NCBI GenBank assembly: GCA_019075905.1
Contig: JAGXAM010000002.1
Location: 124,001 to 188,000, forward strand
Length of the DNA: 64,000 bases
Direction: 5' to 3'
Source of the DNA: Hyphomicrobiales bacterium
GTDB taxonomy: Bacteria; Pseudomonadota; Alphaproteobacteria; Rhizobiales; Beijerinckiaceae
Shown here: positions 35,037-42,869 of the stretch, in pieces
Layout: each line of letters opens with the position of its first letter
How positions within the stretch are numbered: the first letter of the stretch is position 1
Translations under genes and position numbers: made by a program
Notes under the pieces: generated by a model
Seen by the model: only the letters and a program-made list of their open reading frames with translations
What the model was told of the DNA's origin: nothing
Databases searched by the model: none

Positions 35037-36263
35037 TTGCAGGACATAATCCAGCAGCAGGGAGACCAGGGGCTTGCGGCAACCCGGTCGCGCGAGGCGG
35101 GCAAGGCGGCATCACACGGCACCTGCCCGGCCTGCAGCCAACCCCTCGGCACCGACAGCCATGATCTGCCACCCCTGTGGCCACGCCTGCTAGGCGGCGA
35201 ATATGCGCCGGCGCTGTTTCGCAGCAATGCCTTTTGCGCTACCTGCGCCCGGCTTGGTGATGATTCGATCGACAATAACTTCCTAAAAAACTGGTCGATG
35301 CAAGGCCAGCAGGTGCGCTCGGCCCTGTCGTTCCTTGACCGCGACAAGCCCTTGCCAGGACCTCTGACCTATCTTGGCATCGCCGCCGATTATCAGAGCG
35401 ACGACGACACCTTCTGCGAGCGCTGGGCCGGCCTTGCCGGTGAACAGATTTTCCATATTCATCGCAACCGTGAAGTGGCCTGGGCGGGGCGCGTTGGTGC
35501 CGAGGCTTCGCCCGGCGCCATCGATGCCGGGTCTGTCACCCTGCGCCTCGCCGATTCCAGCGCCTATTGGTCGCAAGTCGCCAATCTCTCGGTCGCAGCC
35601 TACTTTCCGCACGCCAGACGCTTCATCATCAACCCCCATCACCATGGCACTTCCGCCCAGCCCGGCGCCATTGCCTTCGATGCCCTGTTTGCGCCGCGCC
35701 AGCAGGAATGGTTCCGCGCCGCCCATCATGGCCGCTTGACGCTGCACCCCGATCTGGCCCAGCGCGGACCACAACGCTTCCTGAACAAGCTGGCCCTGTC
35801 ACTGGGGCGACGCCTGTTCGGCCCCTCCTTCATTCGCACGTCCCAGGCCCGGCAATTGCGCCGCAATTTCTGGAGCGCCAGTCCGCAGGTGCACAGCGGC
35901 CAGCTGGCGGAAGGTCTTGAGCGCGCCAGCGCCGCCTTCGGCTGCCCGCCGGGCAGATTGGGCGTTTGCGGCGCCTGGACCCTGATTCTGGGTCCGCTCG
36001 GCCAGGAATATGGCCTTTGCCTCATCACCCCGGCCGGACAGGCGATGTATGTCGTCATCGCTGATGACCCGGGCGAGGCGGCCCATGGCCATGCGGTGGC
36101 AGCCTGCGTCGCCGTGCCAAACCGCCAGATATTTCTCGGCCCTCTCCCGTTGCAGAAACTGGCGCGCCATCAGGCCGGGCTCGAATCCGCGCCCGAACTG
36201 GCACGCCTTGATGCCATGCGGTTGGCGCCGTCTCAATTGCCGCCCCGGCGCGGGTTGATGTAG
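35037..36263 (+). CDS. Unrecognised protein with HNH_5-like zinc-finger N-terminus
   Basis: About 408 residues from a TTG with no clear ribosome site, so the start is uncertain. Seen: a CPAC pair near residue 31, then SHDLPPLWPRLLGGEYAP and FCATCARLGDDSIDNNFLKNW; this C-x2-C...H...P..LGG...C-x2-C...G..ID layout resembles HNH_5-type nuclease domains, though the usual E-H-I-I-P is altered. The remaining 300 residues include HHHG and several His-rich spots and match no family I know. It begins 130 bp after tRNA-Asn and ends 3 bp before xseA, suggesting translational coupling to exonuclease VII. A DNA-processing role is inference only. Confidence 0.6.
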   Translation: MQDIIQQQGDQGLAATRSREAGKAASHGTCPACSQPLGTDSHDLPPLWPRLLGGEYAPALFRSNAFCATCARLGDDSIDNNFLKNWSMQGQQVRSALSFLDRDKPLPGPLTYLGIAADYQSDDDTFCERWAGLAGEQIFHIHRNREVAWAGRVGAEASPGAIDAGSVTLRLADSSAYWSQVANLSVAAYFPHARRFIINPHHHGTSAQPGAIAFDALFAPRQQEWFRAAHHGRLTLHPDLAQRGPQRFLNKLALSLGRRLFGPSFIRTSQARQLRRNFWSASPQVHSGQLAEGLERASAAFGCPPGRLGVCGAWTLILGPLGQEYGLCLITPAGQAMYVVIADDPGEAAHGHAVAACVAVPNRQIFLGPLPLQKLARHQAGLESAPELARLDAMRLAPSQLPPRRGLM

Positions 36264-36266
36264 CCC

Positions 36267-37835
36267 GTGGCCGACCTTCTCGCCAATATCGAGGAACTGA
36301 GCGTCACCGGCCTCTCCGGCGCGCTCAAGCGCACGGTTGAGGAGCGTTTCGGCCATGTGCGCGTGCGCGGTGAAATCACCGGCTACCGCGGGCCCCATTC
36401 CTCTGGCCATGCCTATTTTTCGCTGAAGGATGAGGGCGCCAAGATTGATGCCGTCATCTGGAAGGGCGTGTTTGCGCGGCTGAAATTCAAGCCGCAGGAG
36501 GGTTTGCAGGTGGTCGCCACCGGCAAGGTGACGACCTATGCCGGAAAATCTTCCTATCAATTGATCATCGAGGCGCTGGAGCCGCAAGGCGAAGGGGCGC
36601 TGATGCTGGTGCTGGAAGAGCGGCGCCGTCGCCTCGCCGCCGAAGGCCTGTTTGATACCGCCCGCAAGCGCCCATTGCCGTTCCTGCCGCAGGTCATTGG
36701 CGTCATCACCTCGCCGACCGGCGCGGTCATTCGCGACATCATCCATCGTCTCGGCGAGCGCTTTGCCCGCCATGTGCTGGTCTGGCCGGTGCGCGTCCAA
36801 GGCGAGACATGCGCCGCCGAGGTCGCCGCCGCCATTGAAGGATTCAACGCGCTGCCGCACGGTGGCCCCGTGCCCCGGCCCGATGTGCTCATTGTCGCGC
36901 GCGGCGGCGGCTCGCTTGAGGATCTGGCCGGCTTCAGCGAGGAGTCCGTGGTGCGCGCCGCCGCCGCCAGCCAGATTCCGCTGATTTCCGCCGTCGGCCA
37001 TGAGACCGACACCACCCTCATTGATTTTGCTGCCGATTTGCGGGCACCGACGCCCACAGCAGCGGCGGAAAAAGTCGTGCCGGTGCGGCTTGACCAGCTG
37101 GCGCTGCTGCGCGGGCTGGATCAGCGCCGCCTCCATGGCATGACCCGCTTTCGCCAGCAGGCACGCGTCGCCTTGCGGGCGCTGGTCCGGGCCATGCCGG
37201 ATGCCGACCGCATGATGGCCGAGCGGCGCCAGAGGCTTGACCGCAATGGCGAGCGCCTGCGCGCCGGCCTCAAGGACAAGGCCTCGCGGCTGCGCGTCGG
37301 GCTTGGGCGTCTTTCGCCGAGGCTGGCAGGCCAGTCACCGCGCGTACGTCTGGCGCTGGCCAAGGCCAGGGTCGATGCCATCCGCCAGCGCAGCGCCCGG
37401 GCCTTCGGCGAGGCGCAGATGCGGCGGCGCACCAAAATCGACGGGCTCGAAAAATCTCTCGCCAAGGCCCTTGCCGCACGCCTCGCGCTGGAGCGCGAAC
37501 GCCAGCTCGCCGCCCGCCGCCGCTGGTTGCAGCAGGCCGGGCGCCTGCCGCGCGCCTTCAGCGAGCGCCAGCTTGTCCACAAGCGCAAGCTGCAGGGCCT
37601 GGCGGCACTGCTGAATTCGCTGGATCACCGCAATGTCCTTGGCCGTGGCTTTGCGCTGGTGCGCCGCGCCGATGGCACGCTTGTCAGCAAGATCGCCGCC
37701 GCGCCGCCCGGCACCTTGCTCAGCATCGAGATGGCTGACGGGCAGATCGCCGCGCGCGTCGAGCGCGAAGCCGGCAAGGCCGGAGCGACACCGGCGCCCG
37801 AGGCCGCAGCCAAACCGCAAGGCCAGCTGTTTTGA
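36267..37835 (+). CDS. xseA: Exodeoxyribonuclease VII large subunit XseA
   Basis: Large subunit of the single-strand exonuclease active in mismatch and recombination repair. Seen: N-terminal OB-fold (VRVRGEITGYRGPHSSGHAYFSLKDE), nuclease core GVITSPTGAVIRDIIHRLGERF and ARGGGSLEDLAGFSEESVVRAA, GHETDTTLIDFAADLRAPTPT, and a long basic coiled coil before the C-terminal GRGFALVRRADG. 522 residues. GTG start at 36267 is 3 bp after the upstream stop. xseB is not adjacent. Confidence 0.95.
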   Translation: MADLLANIEELSVTGLSGALKRTVEERFGHVRVRGEITGYRGPHSSGHAYFSLKDEGAKIDAVIWKGVFARLKFKPQEGLQVVATGKVTTYAGKSSYQLIIEALEPQGEGALMLVLEERRRRLAAEGLFDTARKRPLPFLPQVIGVITSPTGAVIRDIIHRLGERFARHVLVWPVRVQGETCAAEVAAAIEGFNALPHGGPVPRPDVLIVARGGGSLEDLAGFSEESVVRAAAASQIPLISAVGHETDTTLIDFAADLRAPTPTAAAEKVVPVRLDQLALLRGLDQRRLHGMTRFRQQARVALRALVRAMPDADRMMAERRQRLDRNGERLRAGLKDKASRLRVGLGRLSPRLAGQSPRVRLALAKARVDAIRQRSARAFGEAQMRRRTKIDGLEKSLAKALAARLALERERQLAARRRWLQQAGRLPRAFSERQLVHKRKLQGLAALLNSLDHRNVLGRGFALVRRADGTLVSKIAAAPPGTLLSIEMADGQIAARVEREAGKAGATPAPEAAAKPQGQLF

Positions 37836-37878
37836 GCCTGGTTGTTCCCCAAGTCATTCTGTGCTTTTGACCTGAACC

Positions 37879-38478
37879 ATGCGCAACCCTTTCGGATCAT
37901 CGGCATCGCGACCCTATCACCATGGCAACCTGCGTCAGGCGCTGGTCGACGCCGCCGATCAGCTCGTGGCCGAGCGCGGCCTTGGCGGCCTGACCTTTGC
38001 AGAAGCGGCCAAGCGTGTCGGCGTCACCGGCGCCGCGCCCTATCGGCATTTCTCCGACCGCCAGGCGCTGGTTGACGAACTGGCCCGTCAGGGCTTCAGC
38101 CGTTTCACCAATGATCTTGCCGCTGCCGCTGCCTCGACGCCGCAACCCATTGACGCCTTTGCCGCCATGGGCCGCGCCTATCTCGATTTTGCCCGGCAGG
38201 CCCCCGGCCTCTATCAGGCGATGTTTTCGGCGCGCCCTGCCGCAGCGCTGGGCGATAATGCCCATTCCGCCTTCAGCGCCGGCGTCGCCGCCATGCTGGC
38301 CGGTGCCAGGCTGACGCCGCGGCAGGAAGAGGCCCTCGGCCTGAAAATCTGGGCGCTGGCCCATGGCATCGCCAGTCTTGAGGCCGCCGGTTTCATCGCC
38401 AGCCCGGATCTTGCCACCACCGCCCTGCTTGACGGCGCCGCCGCCATCATCAAGGACGTGATCACGACAGGCACCTGA
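37879..38478 (+). CDS. TetR/AcrR-family transcriptional regulator
   Basis: Ligand-responsive repressor type. Seen: helix-turn-helix YHHGNLRQALVDAADQLVAERGLGGLTFAEAAKRVGVTGAAPYRHFSDRQAL in shape, residues 13-64, and a C-terminal WHG-like domain (LKIWALAHGIASLEAAG). 199 residues. It starts 43 bp after xseA. The target is unknown; the WD40 gene follows 49 bp downstream on the same strand. Confidence 0.9.
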   Translation: MRNPFGSSASRPYHHGNLRQALVDAADQLVAERGLGGLTFAEAAKRVGVTGAAPYRHFSDRQALVDELARQGFSRFTNDLAAAAASTPQPIDAFAAMGRAYLDFARQAPGLYQAMFSARPAAALGDNAHSAFSAGVAAMLAGARLTPRQEEALGLKIWALAHGIASLEAAGFIASPDLATTALLDGAAAIIKDVITTGT

Positions 38479-38527
38479 GATATCGCCGCCCGAAGTCCAC
38501 CCCGTCACCAGAAAGCTCACAGCAACC

Positions 38528-39550
38528 ATGGCGCTCAATTCCTCGCTCACCGATTTCGTCACGGCGCTCGATCTGGAAGCCGATGCCGGCGCGCATGTCG
38601 TGGGCGCCGCCTTTCTCGACGGCGCACCAACCCTGGCGCTGGGCAATGGCCGCGTCCGCATCTGGCATGAGGGCGGCAGCCGCGCGGTCGATGCCCATCC
38701 CGAAGGCAGCGTGCTTTGCCATGCGCTCATGCCCGGCAAGCTGGTGACCGGCGGCGATGATGGCCGCATCGTCACCATAGCTGCTGATGGCACAATTCAG
38801 GGCCTTGCCGATGAAAACGGCACATGGATCGACGCTGTGGCCGCGCGCGCCGATGGCGCCATCGCCTGGTCATGCGGGCGCAACCTGCGGGCCCGCGACC
38901 GCGACGGCGTCGTCAAGAGCACCGCGCTGGCTTCGGTGGCGCGCGGTGTGGCCTTCATGCCGAAGGGCTATCGCATTGCCGCGGCCCAATATAATGGCGC
39001 CGCGCTCTGGTTCCCCAATACCGCCGCCGCCCCGGACATCCTGACCTGGAAAGGCGCGCATATTGACGTCACCCTGTCGCCCGATGGCCGCTTCGTGGTG
39101 ACCTCGATGCAGGAAAACGCCTTGCACGGCTGGCGCATCGATGATCGCAAGGACATGCGCATGTCGGGCTATCCGGCCAAGACCCGCTCGCTGTCATGGT
39201 CGGGTGACGGGCAATGGCTGGCGACCTCGGGCGCGGAAGCCTGCATCGTCTGGCCGTTTCAGGGTCGCGATGGCCCGATGGGCAAGGCCCCGCGCGAATG
39301 TGGCGTGCGCCCGGCCAAGGTCACCTGCGTCGCCTTCCATCCCAAGGCGCTGGTGGTGGCCATTGGCTACGAGGATGGCTGGATCTTGATGTGCCGCCTC
39401 ACCGACGCCGCAGAATTGCTGGTGCGTGCCCGCCACAGCGGCGCTGCCGAAGGCGCCATCACCGCGCTCGCCTGGGAATCGACCGGCAGCCGCCTTGTCT
39501 ATGGCACGGCGCTGGGAGAGGCCGGCGTGCTGGTTTTGCCCAAAGCCTGA
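38528..39550 (+). CDS. WD40-repeat beta-propeller protein
   Basis: 340 residues made of about seven propeller blades with repeated G-x-x-D/WxV/IW elements, for example VRIWHEGGSR, LVTGGDDGRIVTI, ALWFPNTAA, WLATSGAEACIVWPF and VVAIGYEDGWILMCRL. No signal peptide, so a cytoplasmic scaffold is expected. Similar WD40 genes are common in Rhizobiales, often near metal-handling GTPases, but none lies here. Biochemical role is unknown. Confidence 0.85.
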   Translation: MALNSSLTDFVTALDLEADAGAHVVGAAFLDGAPTLALGNGRVRIWHEGGSRAVDAHPEGSVLCHALMPGKLVTGGDDGRIVTIAADGTIQGLADENGTWIDAVAARADGAIAWSCGRNLRARDRDGVVKSTALASVARGVAFMPKGYRIAAAQYNGAALWFPNTAAAPDILTWKGAHIDVTLSPDGRFVVTSMQENALHGWRIDDRKDMRMSGYPAKTRSLSWSGDGQWLATSGAEACIVWPFQGRDGPMGKAPRECGVRPAKVTCVAFHPKALVVAIGYEDGWILMCRLTDAAELLVRARHSGAAEGAITALAWESTGSRLVYGTALGEAGVLVLPKA

Positions 39551-39554
39551 GGCT

Positions 39555-40757
39555 TTACGCCGCGGCGGCGTAAAGCCAGTCAAGCCCGCGTGCCATGCCC
39601 ATGGGCCCGAGCGTCTGGATCGCCAAATCGCGGGCATGGGCAGGAAAGCCGGACAGGTGATAAATCGTCGCCTGGCGACGGGACGCAGCCTGCACCCGCG
39701 ATGCCCGCGCCAGCCGCATGGCGCTATAGGCCACGAGCGCCTCGCGCGGCTGCTGCGGATGGCGCGCGAAACCCGCCGCCAGCGCCCCGGCATCCTCGAT
39801 CGCCTGACACGCGCCCTGCGCCAGAAACGGCACCATCGGATGGGCGGCATCGCCGGCAAGGCCAATATGACCTTGCGCCAGGCTGGACAAAGGCGCGGCA
39901 TCAAACAGCGGCCACATCCGAAAGCTCGTCACCGACGCCAGCAATTGCCTGGCTTCCCTGGAGAAATTTTCAAAGGATTGCGCCAGATGCTGTTGCGATT
40001 CGGCATCATCGCTGGCCGCGTCATAATCACCGGGAACAAGCCGCCTTTTCATGGCGGAGGTGGTTGCCACCACATTGATCAGCGTGCCGCCACTCAGCGG
40101 GTAATGCACCAAATGCGCTGCCGGGCCGAGCCACAGATGCGTCGAGGCGCTGCGGGCAAAGGCCGGGGCATCGCCCGCCGGCACCACGGCCCGCCAGGCG
40201 ATTCGCTGCGTATCGCGCAGGCCGCGTCCGCCATCAAAACGGCCCCGCAATTGCGAGCCGACGCCATCGGCCGCCACCAGCGCATCATGATGACGGATTT
40301 CCGCCGCGCCGTGCATATCGAGGTGCAGGTCAATGCCGGTGCCCGGCTCATGCGCCTCCACCACGCGCGCGCCATTGCTGATGCTGATCCGGGGATGGGC
40401 ACGCGCCGCCTCAAGCAGGGCGCTGTGCAGGTCGCCCCGGTGAATCACCAGACTCTGCGAGTTCCAGCGTTGCGCCGCCAGCACCTGCAAGGGCAGATCC
40501 ACTAGCACGGTCCCGTCAGAGCCTCGATGAATGAACAGATGTTTGGGGCTGATAGCAAGTTTGCTGACCTGATCGAGCAGGCCGAACTGCGCCAATATGC
40601 GGCAGGCATTGGGGCCCAGCTGCACCCCGGCGCCGAGCGAGGACAACTGCGGCGCGCGCTCATAGACCGCCACATCATGCCCGGTTTGCGCCAGCGCCAG
40701 CGCCGCACTCAACCCGGCAATGCCGCCGCCAGCAATGCCGAGTGACAATTTACTCAA
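39555..40757 (-). CDS. FAD-dependent monooxygenase, salicylate hydroxylase-like
   Basis: Class A flavoprotein hydroxylase. Seen: GIAGGGIAGLSAALALAQTGHDVAVYERA dinucleotide site at the N-terminus in outline (GxGxxG at 10-15), the ADGVGSQLR DG-type motif near residue 160, and the GLAGDAAHPMVPFLAQGACQAIEDA FAD ribose site near 290. 400 residues. It begins at TTG 40757, which overlaps the stop of the zinc-finger gene (TTGA), so its translation is probably coupled. Substrate unknown; some relatives act on aromatic acids or quinone precursors. Confidence 0.85.
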   Translation of the reverse strand: MSKLSLGIAGGGIAGLSAALALAQTGHDVAVYERAPQLSSLGAGVQLGPNACRILAQFGLLDQVSKLAISPKHLFIHRGSDGTVLVDLPLQVLAAQRWNSQSLVIHRGDLHSALLEAARAHPRISISNGARVVEAHEPGTGIDLHLDMHGAAEIRHHDALVAADGVGSQLRGRFDGGRGLRDTQRIAWRAVVPAGDAPAFARSASTHLWLGPAAHLVHYPLSGGTLINVVATTSAMKRRLVPGDYDAASDDAESQQHLAQSFENFSREARQLLASVTSFRMWPLFDAAPLSSLAQGHIGLAGDAAHPMVPFLAQGACQAIEDAGALAAGFARHPQQPREALVAYSAMRLARASRVQAASRRQATIYHLSGFPAHARDLAIQTLGPMGMARGLDWLYAAAA

Positions 40758-40999
40758 GGGAATACCCCACCGGGTACCTCGCAGCTTTGCGGGTCTGCAT
40801 GATCCCCGAGCGTGCCATCAAACACATAATGCGTCGAGCAATAGGGGCAGATGGCATCATGGCCGCTGCCCATGTCGATGAAAATATGCGGGTGATCGAA
40901 CGGCGGCAACGCCCCGATGCACATGAATTCATGGGCGCCGACCCTGACTTTAGCCAGCCCCGGCTGGTTGTGAAAATGCGGCGTTACACCGTGCGCCAT
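40754..40999 (-). CDS. CHCC zinc-finger protein (NDUFS6-like)
   Basis: 81-residue protein of the zf-CHCC family related to complex I accessory subunit NDUFS6. Seen: EFMCIGALPPFDHPHIFIDM followed by CPYCSTHYVFD, giving the Cys, His, Cys, Cys zinc ligands. ATG at 40999 has AAGGACGGA just upstream. Its stop overlaps the start of the monooxygenase gene, and it diverges from the hydrolase gene at 41106. Confidence 0.88.
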   Translation of the reverse strand: MAHGVTPHFHNQPGLAKVRVGAHEFMCIGALPPFDHPHIFIDMGSGHDAICPYCSTHYVFDGTLGDHADPQSCEVPGGVFP

Positions 41000-41105
41000 G
41001 GTTCCGTCCTTGATGTGTTCAACCCGCGACCCCGCGTTCTCTATAGAGAAAGCCTGCAAGTTTGTGTAGGGGTTCAGGCAATTCAATCACTGTGGATTTC
41101 GGATC

Positions 41106-41876
41106 ATGCCGACTTTTATGTCCGACGGGCTCGAACTTGCCTATACCGACACGCCCGCCGCAACGGATATGACCGGCCCGCCGGTCATTCTGGTGCATGG
41201 TTTTGCCTCCAGCGCCCTCGTCAACTGGAAGCAACCCGGCTGGGTGAGCCTGCTCAGCCAGAGTGGACGACGGGTCATCACCCTCGACAATCGCGGCCAT
41301 GGCGCCAGCGCCAAACCCGCGACACCCGAAGCCTATGCAACCTCGCGCATGGCCGGGGATGCCCTGCGGCTTCTGGCGCATCTCGATATTCCGGTCGCCG
41401 ATGTGGTAGGCTATTCCATGGGCGCCCGCATTGCGTCCTTCATGGCGCTGCAGGCGCCGGGCACGGTGCGCCGGCTGGTTCTGGGCGGGCTTGGCATTCA
41501 TCTGGTCGAAGGTGTTGGCCTGCCCATGGGCATTGCCGATGCCATGGAAGCGGCAAGGCTCGATGATCTGACGGATCCGATGCAGCGCATGTTCCGCGCC
41601 TTTGCCGAGCGCACCGGCGCCGACCGCGCCGCCCTCGCCGCCTGCATTCGCGGCTCGCGCCAGGAGATGACCCCGGCCGAAGTCGCGTCAATCACCTGCC
41701 CGGTACTCATTGCCGTTGGCACGCTCGACAAGGTTGCCGGCGATGCCCATGCCCTCGCAAAACTGTTTATCCACGGTCAGGCACTGGATATTTTGGGCCG
41801 CGATCACAATCTTGCAGTGGGCGACAAGAATTTCAAAGCGGTTGTTGTCGAATTTTTGAACAGCCAAGTGTCATAA
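41106..41876 (+). CDS. Alpha/beta-fold hydrolase
   Basis: Serine hydrolase of the alpha/beta superfamily. Seen: oxyanion segment VILVHGFASSALVNW, DNRGHGAS, nucleophile elbow VVGYSMGAR near residue 104, acid in GTLDKVAG and catalytic His in GRDHNLA. 256 residues, cytoplasmic. Followed by cysE after 42 bp. Substrate cannot be told. Confidence 0.87.
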   Translation: MPTFMSDGLELAYTDTPAATDMTGPPVILVHGFASSALVNWKQPGWVSLLSQSGRRVITLDNRGHGASAKPATPEAYATSRMAGDALRLLAHLDIPVADVVGYSMGARIASFMALQAPGTVRRLVLGGLGIHLVEGVGLPMGIADAMEAARLDDLTDPMQRMFRAFAERTGADRAALAACIRGSRQEMTPAEVASITCPVLIAVGTLDKVAGDAHALAKLFIHGQALDILGRDHNLAVGDKNFKAVVVEFLNSQVS

Positions 41877-41918
41877 TCCGGGTCTATAAGGCCCCGTGAA
41901 ACTGCCTGAGGAGCGACC

Positions 41919-42755
41919 ATGAGCGTAAAGACCACTCTGCCGGGCGCAGATAATGTCGTCGGCCTGGGCCGGGTTGATCCGATTTTCGCGCGGATGCGGC
42001 GCGAGGCCGAGGACGTGCTGCGGCGCGAACCTGATCTCTCTGGCTTTATTCTCGCCAGCATCCTGCATCATGAAACCCTCGAAGCGGCGATCATTCACCG
42101 GGTTGCGGCGCGGCTGCACCACGCCGACATGCCCGGCGACACCATCCGCCACGCCTATCTGGATCTTCTGGCCCGCGATCCCGGCCTCAGCGCTGCCTTC
42201 CGGGCTGATCTTGTTGCGGTTGTCGATCGCGATCCGGCCTGCACCCGCGCTCTGGAGCCGGTCTTGTATTTCAAGGGCTTCCACGCCCTGCAAACCTACC
42301 GGCTGGCCCATGACCTGCTGAAATCCGGGCGCCGTGACCTGGCGCTCTGGCTGCAAAGCCGCAGTTCGGAAGTGTTTCAATGCGACATCAACCCCGCCGC
42401 CGTCATTGGCAAGGGCGTGTTCATGGATCACGCCACCGGCATTGTGGTCGGCCAGACCTGTGTGATCGAGGATGATGTCTCGATCCTGCAGAATGTCACG
42501 CTTGGCGGCACCGGCAAGGAAACCGGCGATCGCCATCCGAAGATCCGCCACGGGGTGCTGATTGGCGCCGGTGCCAAGGTGCTCGGCAACATCGAAATCG
42601 GCCATTGTGCACGTATTGCCTCCGGCTCGGTCGTGCTGGCGGCCGTGCCTGCCAACACGACTGTTGCCGGTGTTCCGGCGCGGGTCGTTGGCACGGCCGG
42701 CTGTGCGGAACCGGCACGCAGCATGGATCAAATATTGGCCGACAAGCTTGTTTGA
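41919..42755 (+). CDS. cysE: Serine O-acetyltransferase CysE
   Basis: Acetyl-CoA:L-serine acetyltransferase, first step of cysteine synthesis. Seen: N-terminal helical SATase domain (ILHHETLEAAIIHRVAARL) and a left-handed beta-helix with GVFMDHATGIVVGQTCVIEDDVSILQNVTLGGTGKETGDRHPKI in outline, then IGAGAKVLGNIEIG. 278 residues. ATG at 41919 with GAGGAG upstream. Confidence 0.95.
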   Translation: MSVKTTLPGADNVVGLGRVDPIFARMRREAEDVLRREPDLSGFILASILHHETLEAAIIHRVAARLHHADMPGDTIRHAYLDLLARDPGLSAAFRADLVAVVDRDPACTRALEPVLYFKGFHALQTYRLAHDLLKSGRRDLALWLQSRSSEVFQCDINPAAVIGKGVFMDHATGIVVGQTCVIEDDVSILQNVTLGGTGKETGDRHPKIRHGVLIGAGAKVLGNIEIGHCARIASGSVVLAAVPANTTVAGVPARVVGTAGCAEPARSMDQILADKLV

Positions 42756-42869
42756 TAAGGCAAAACTGAAATTCGCGATTTATAGTAAATGATTGGTTAG
42801 GAGTTTCGATAGTACACAAGGCATCGGTTCCCCGAGGTCGCGCCATGCGGCTGCTGACGGAAAAGAGCG

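Noticed and set aside
34834-36263. Integrated element at tRNA-Asn
   Set aside because: No integrase, no repeat of the tRNA 3' end nearby, and the next genes have normal composition and lead into xseA.
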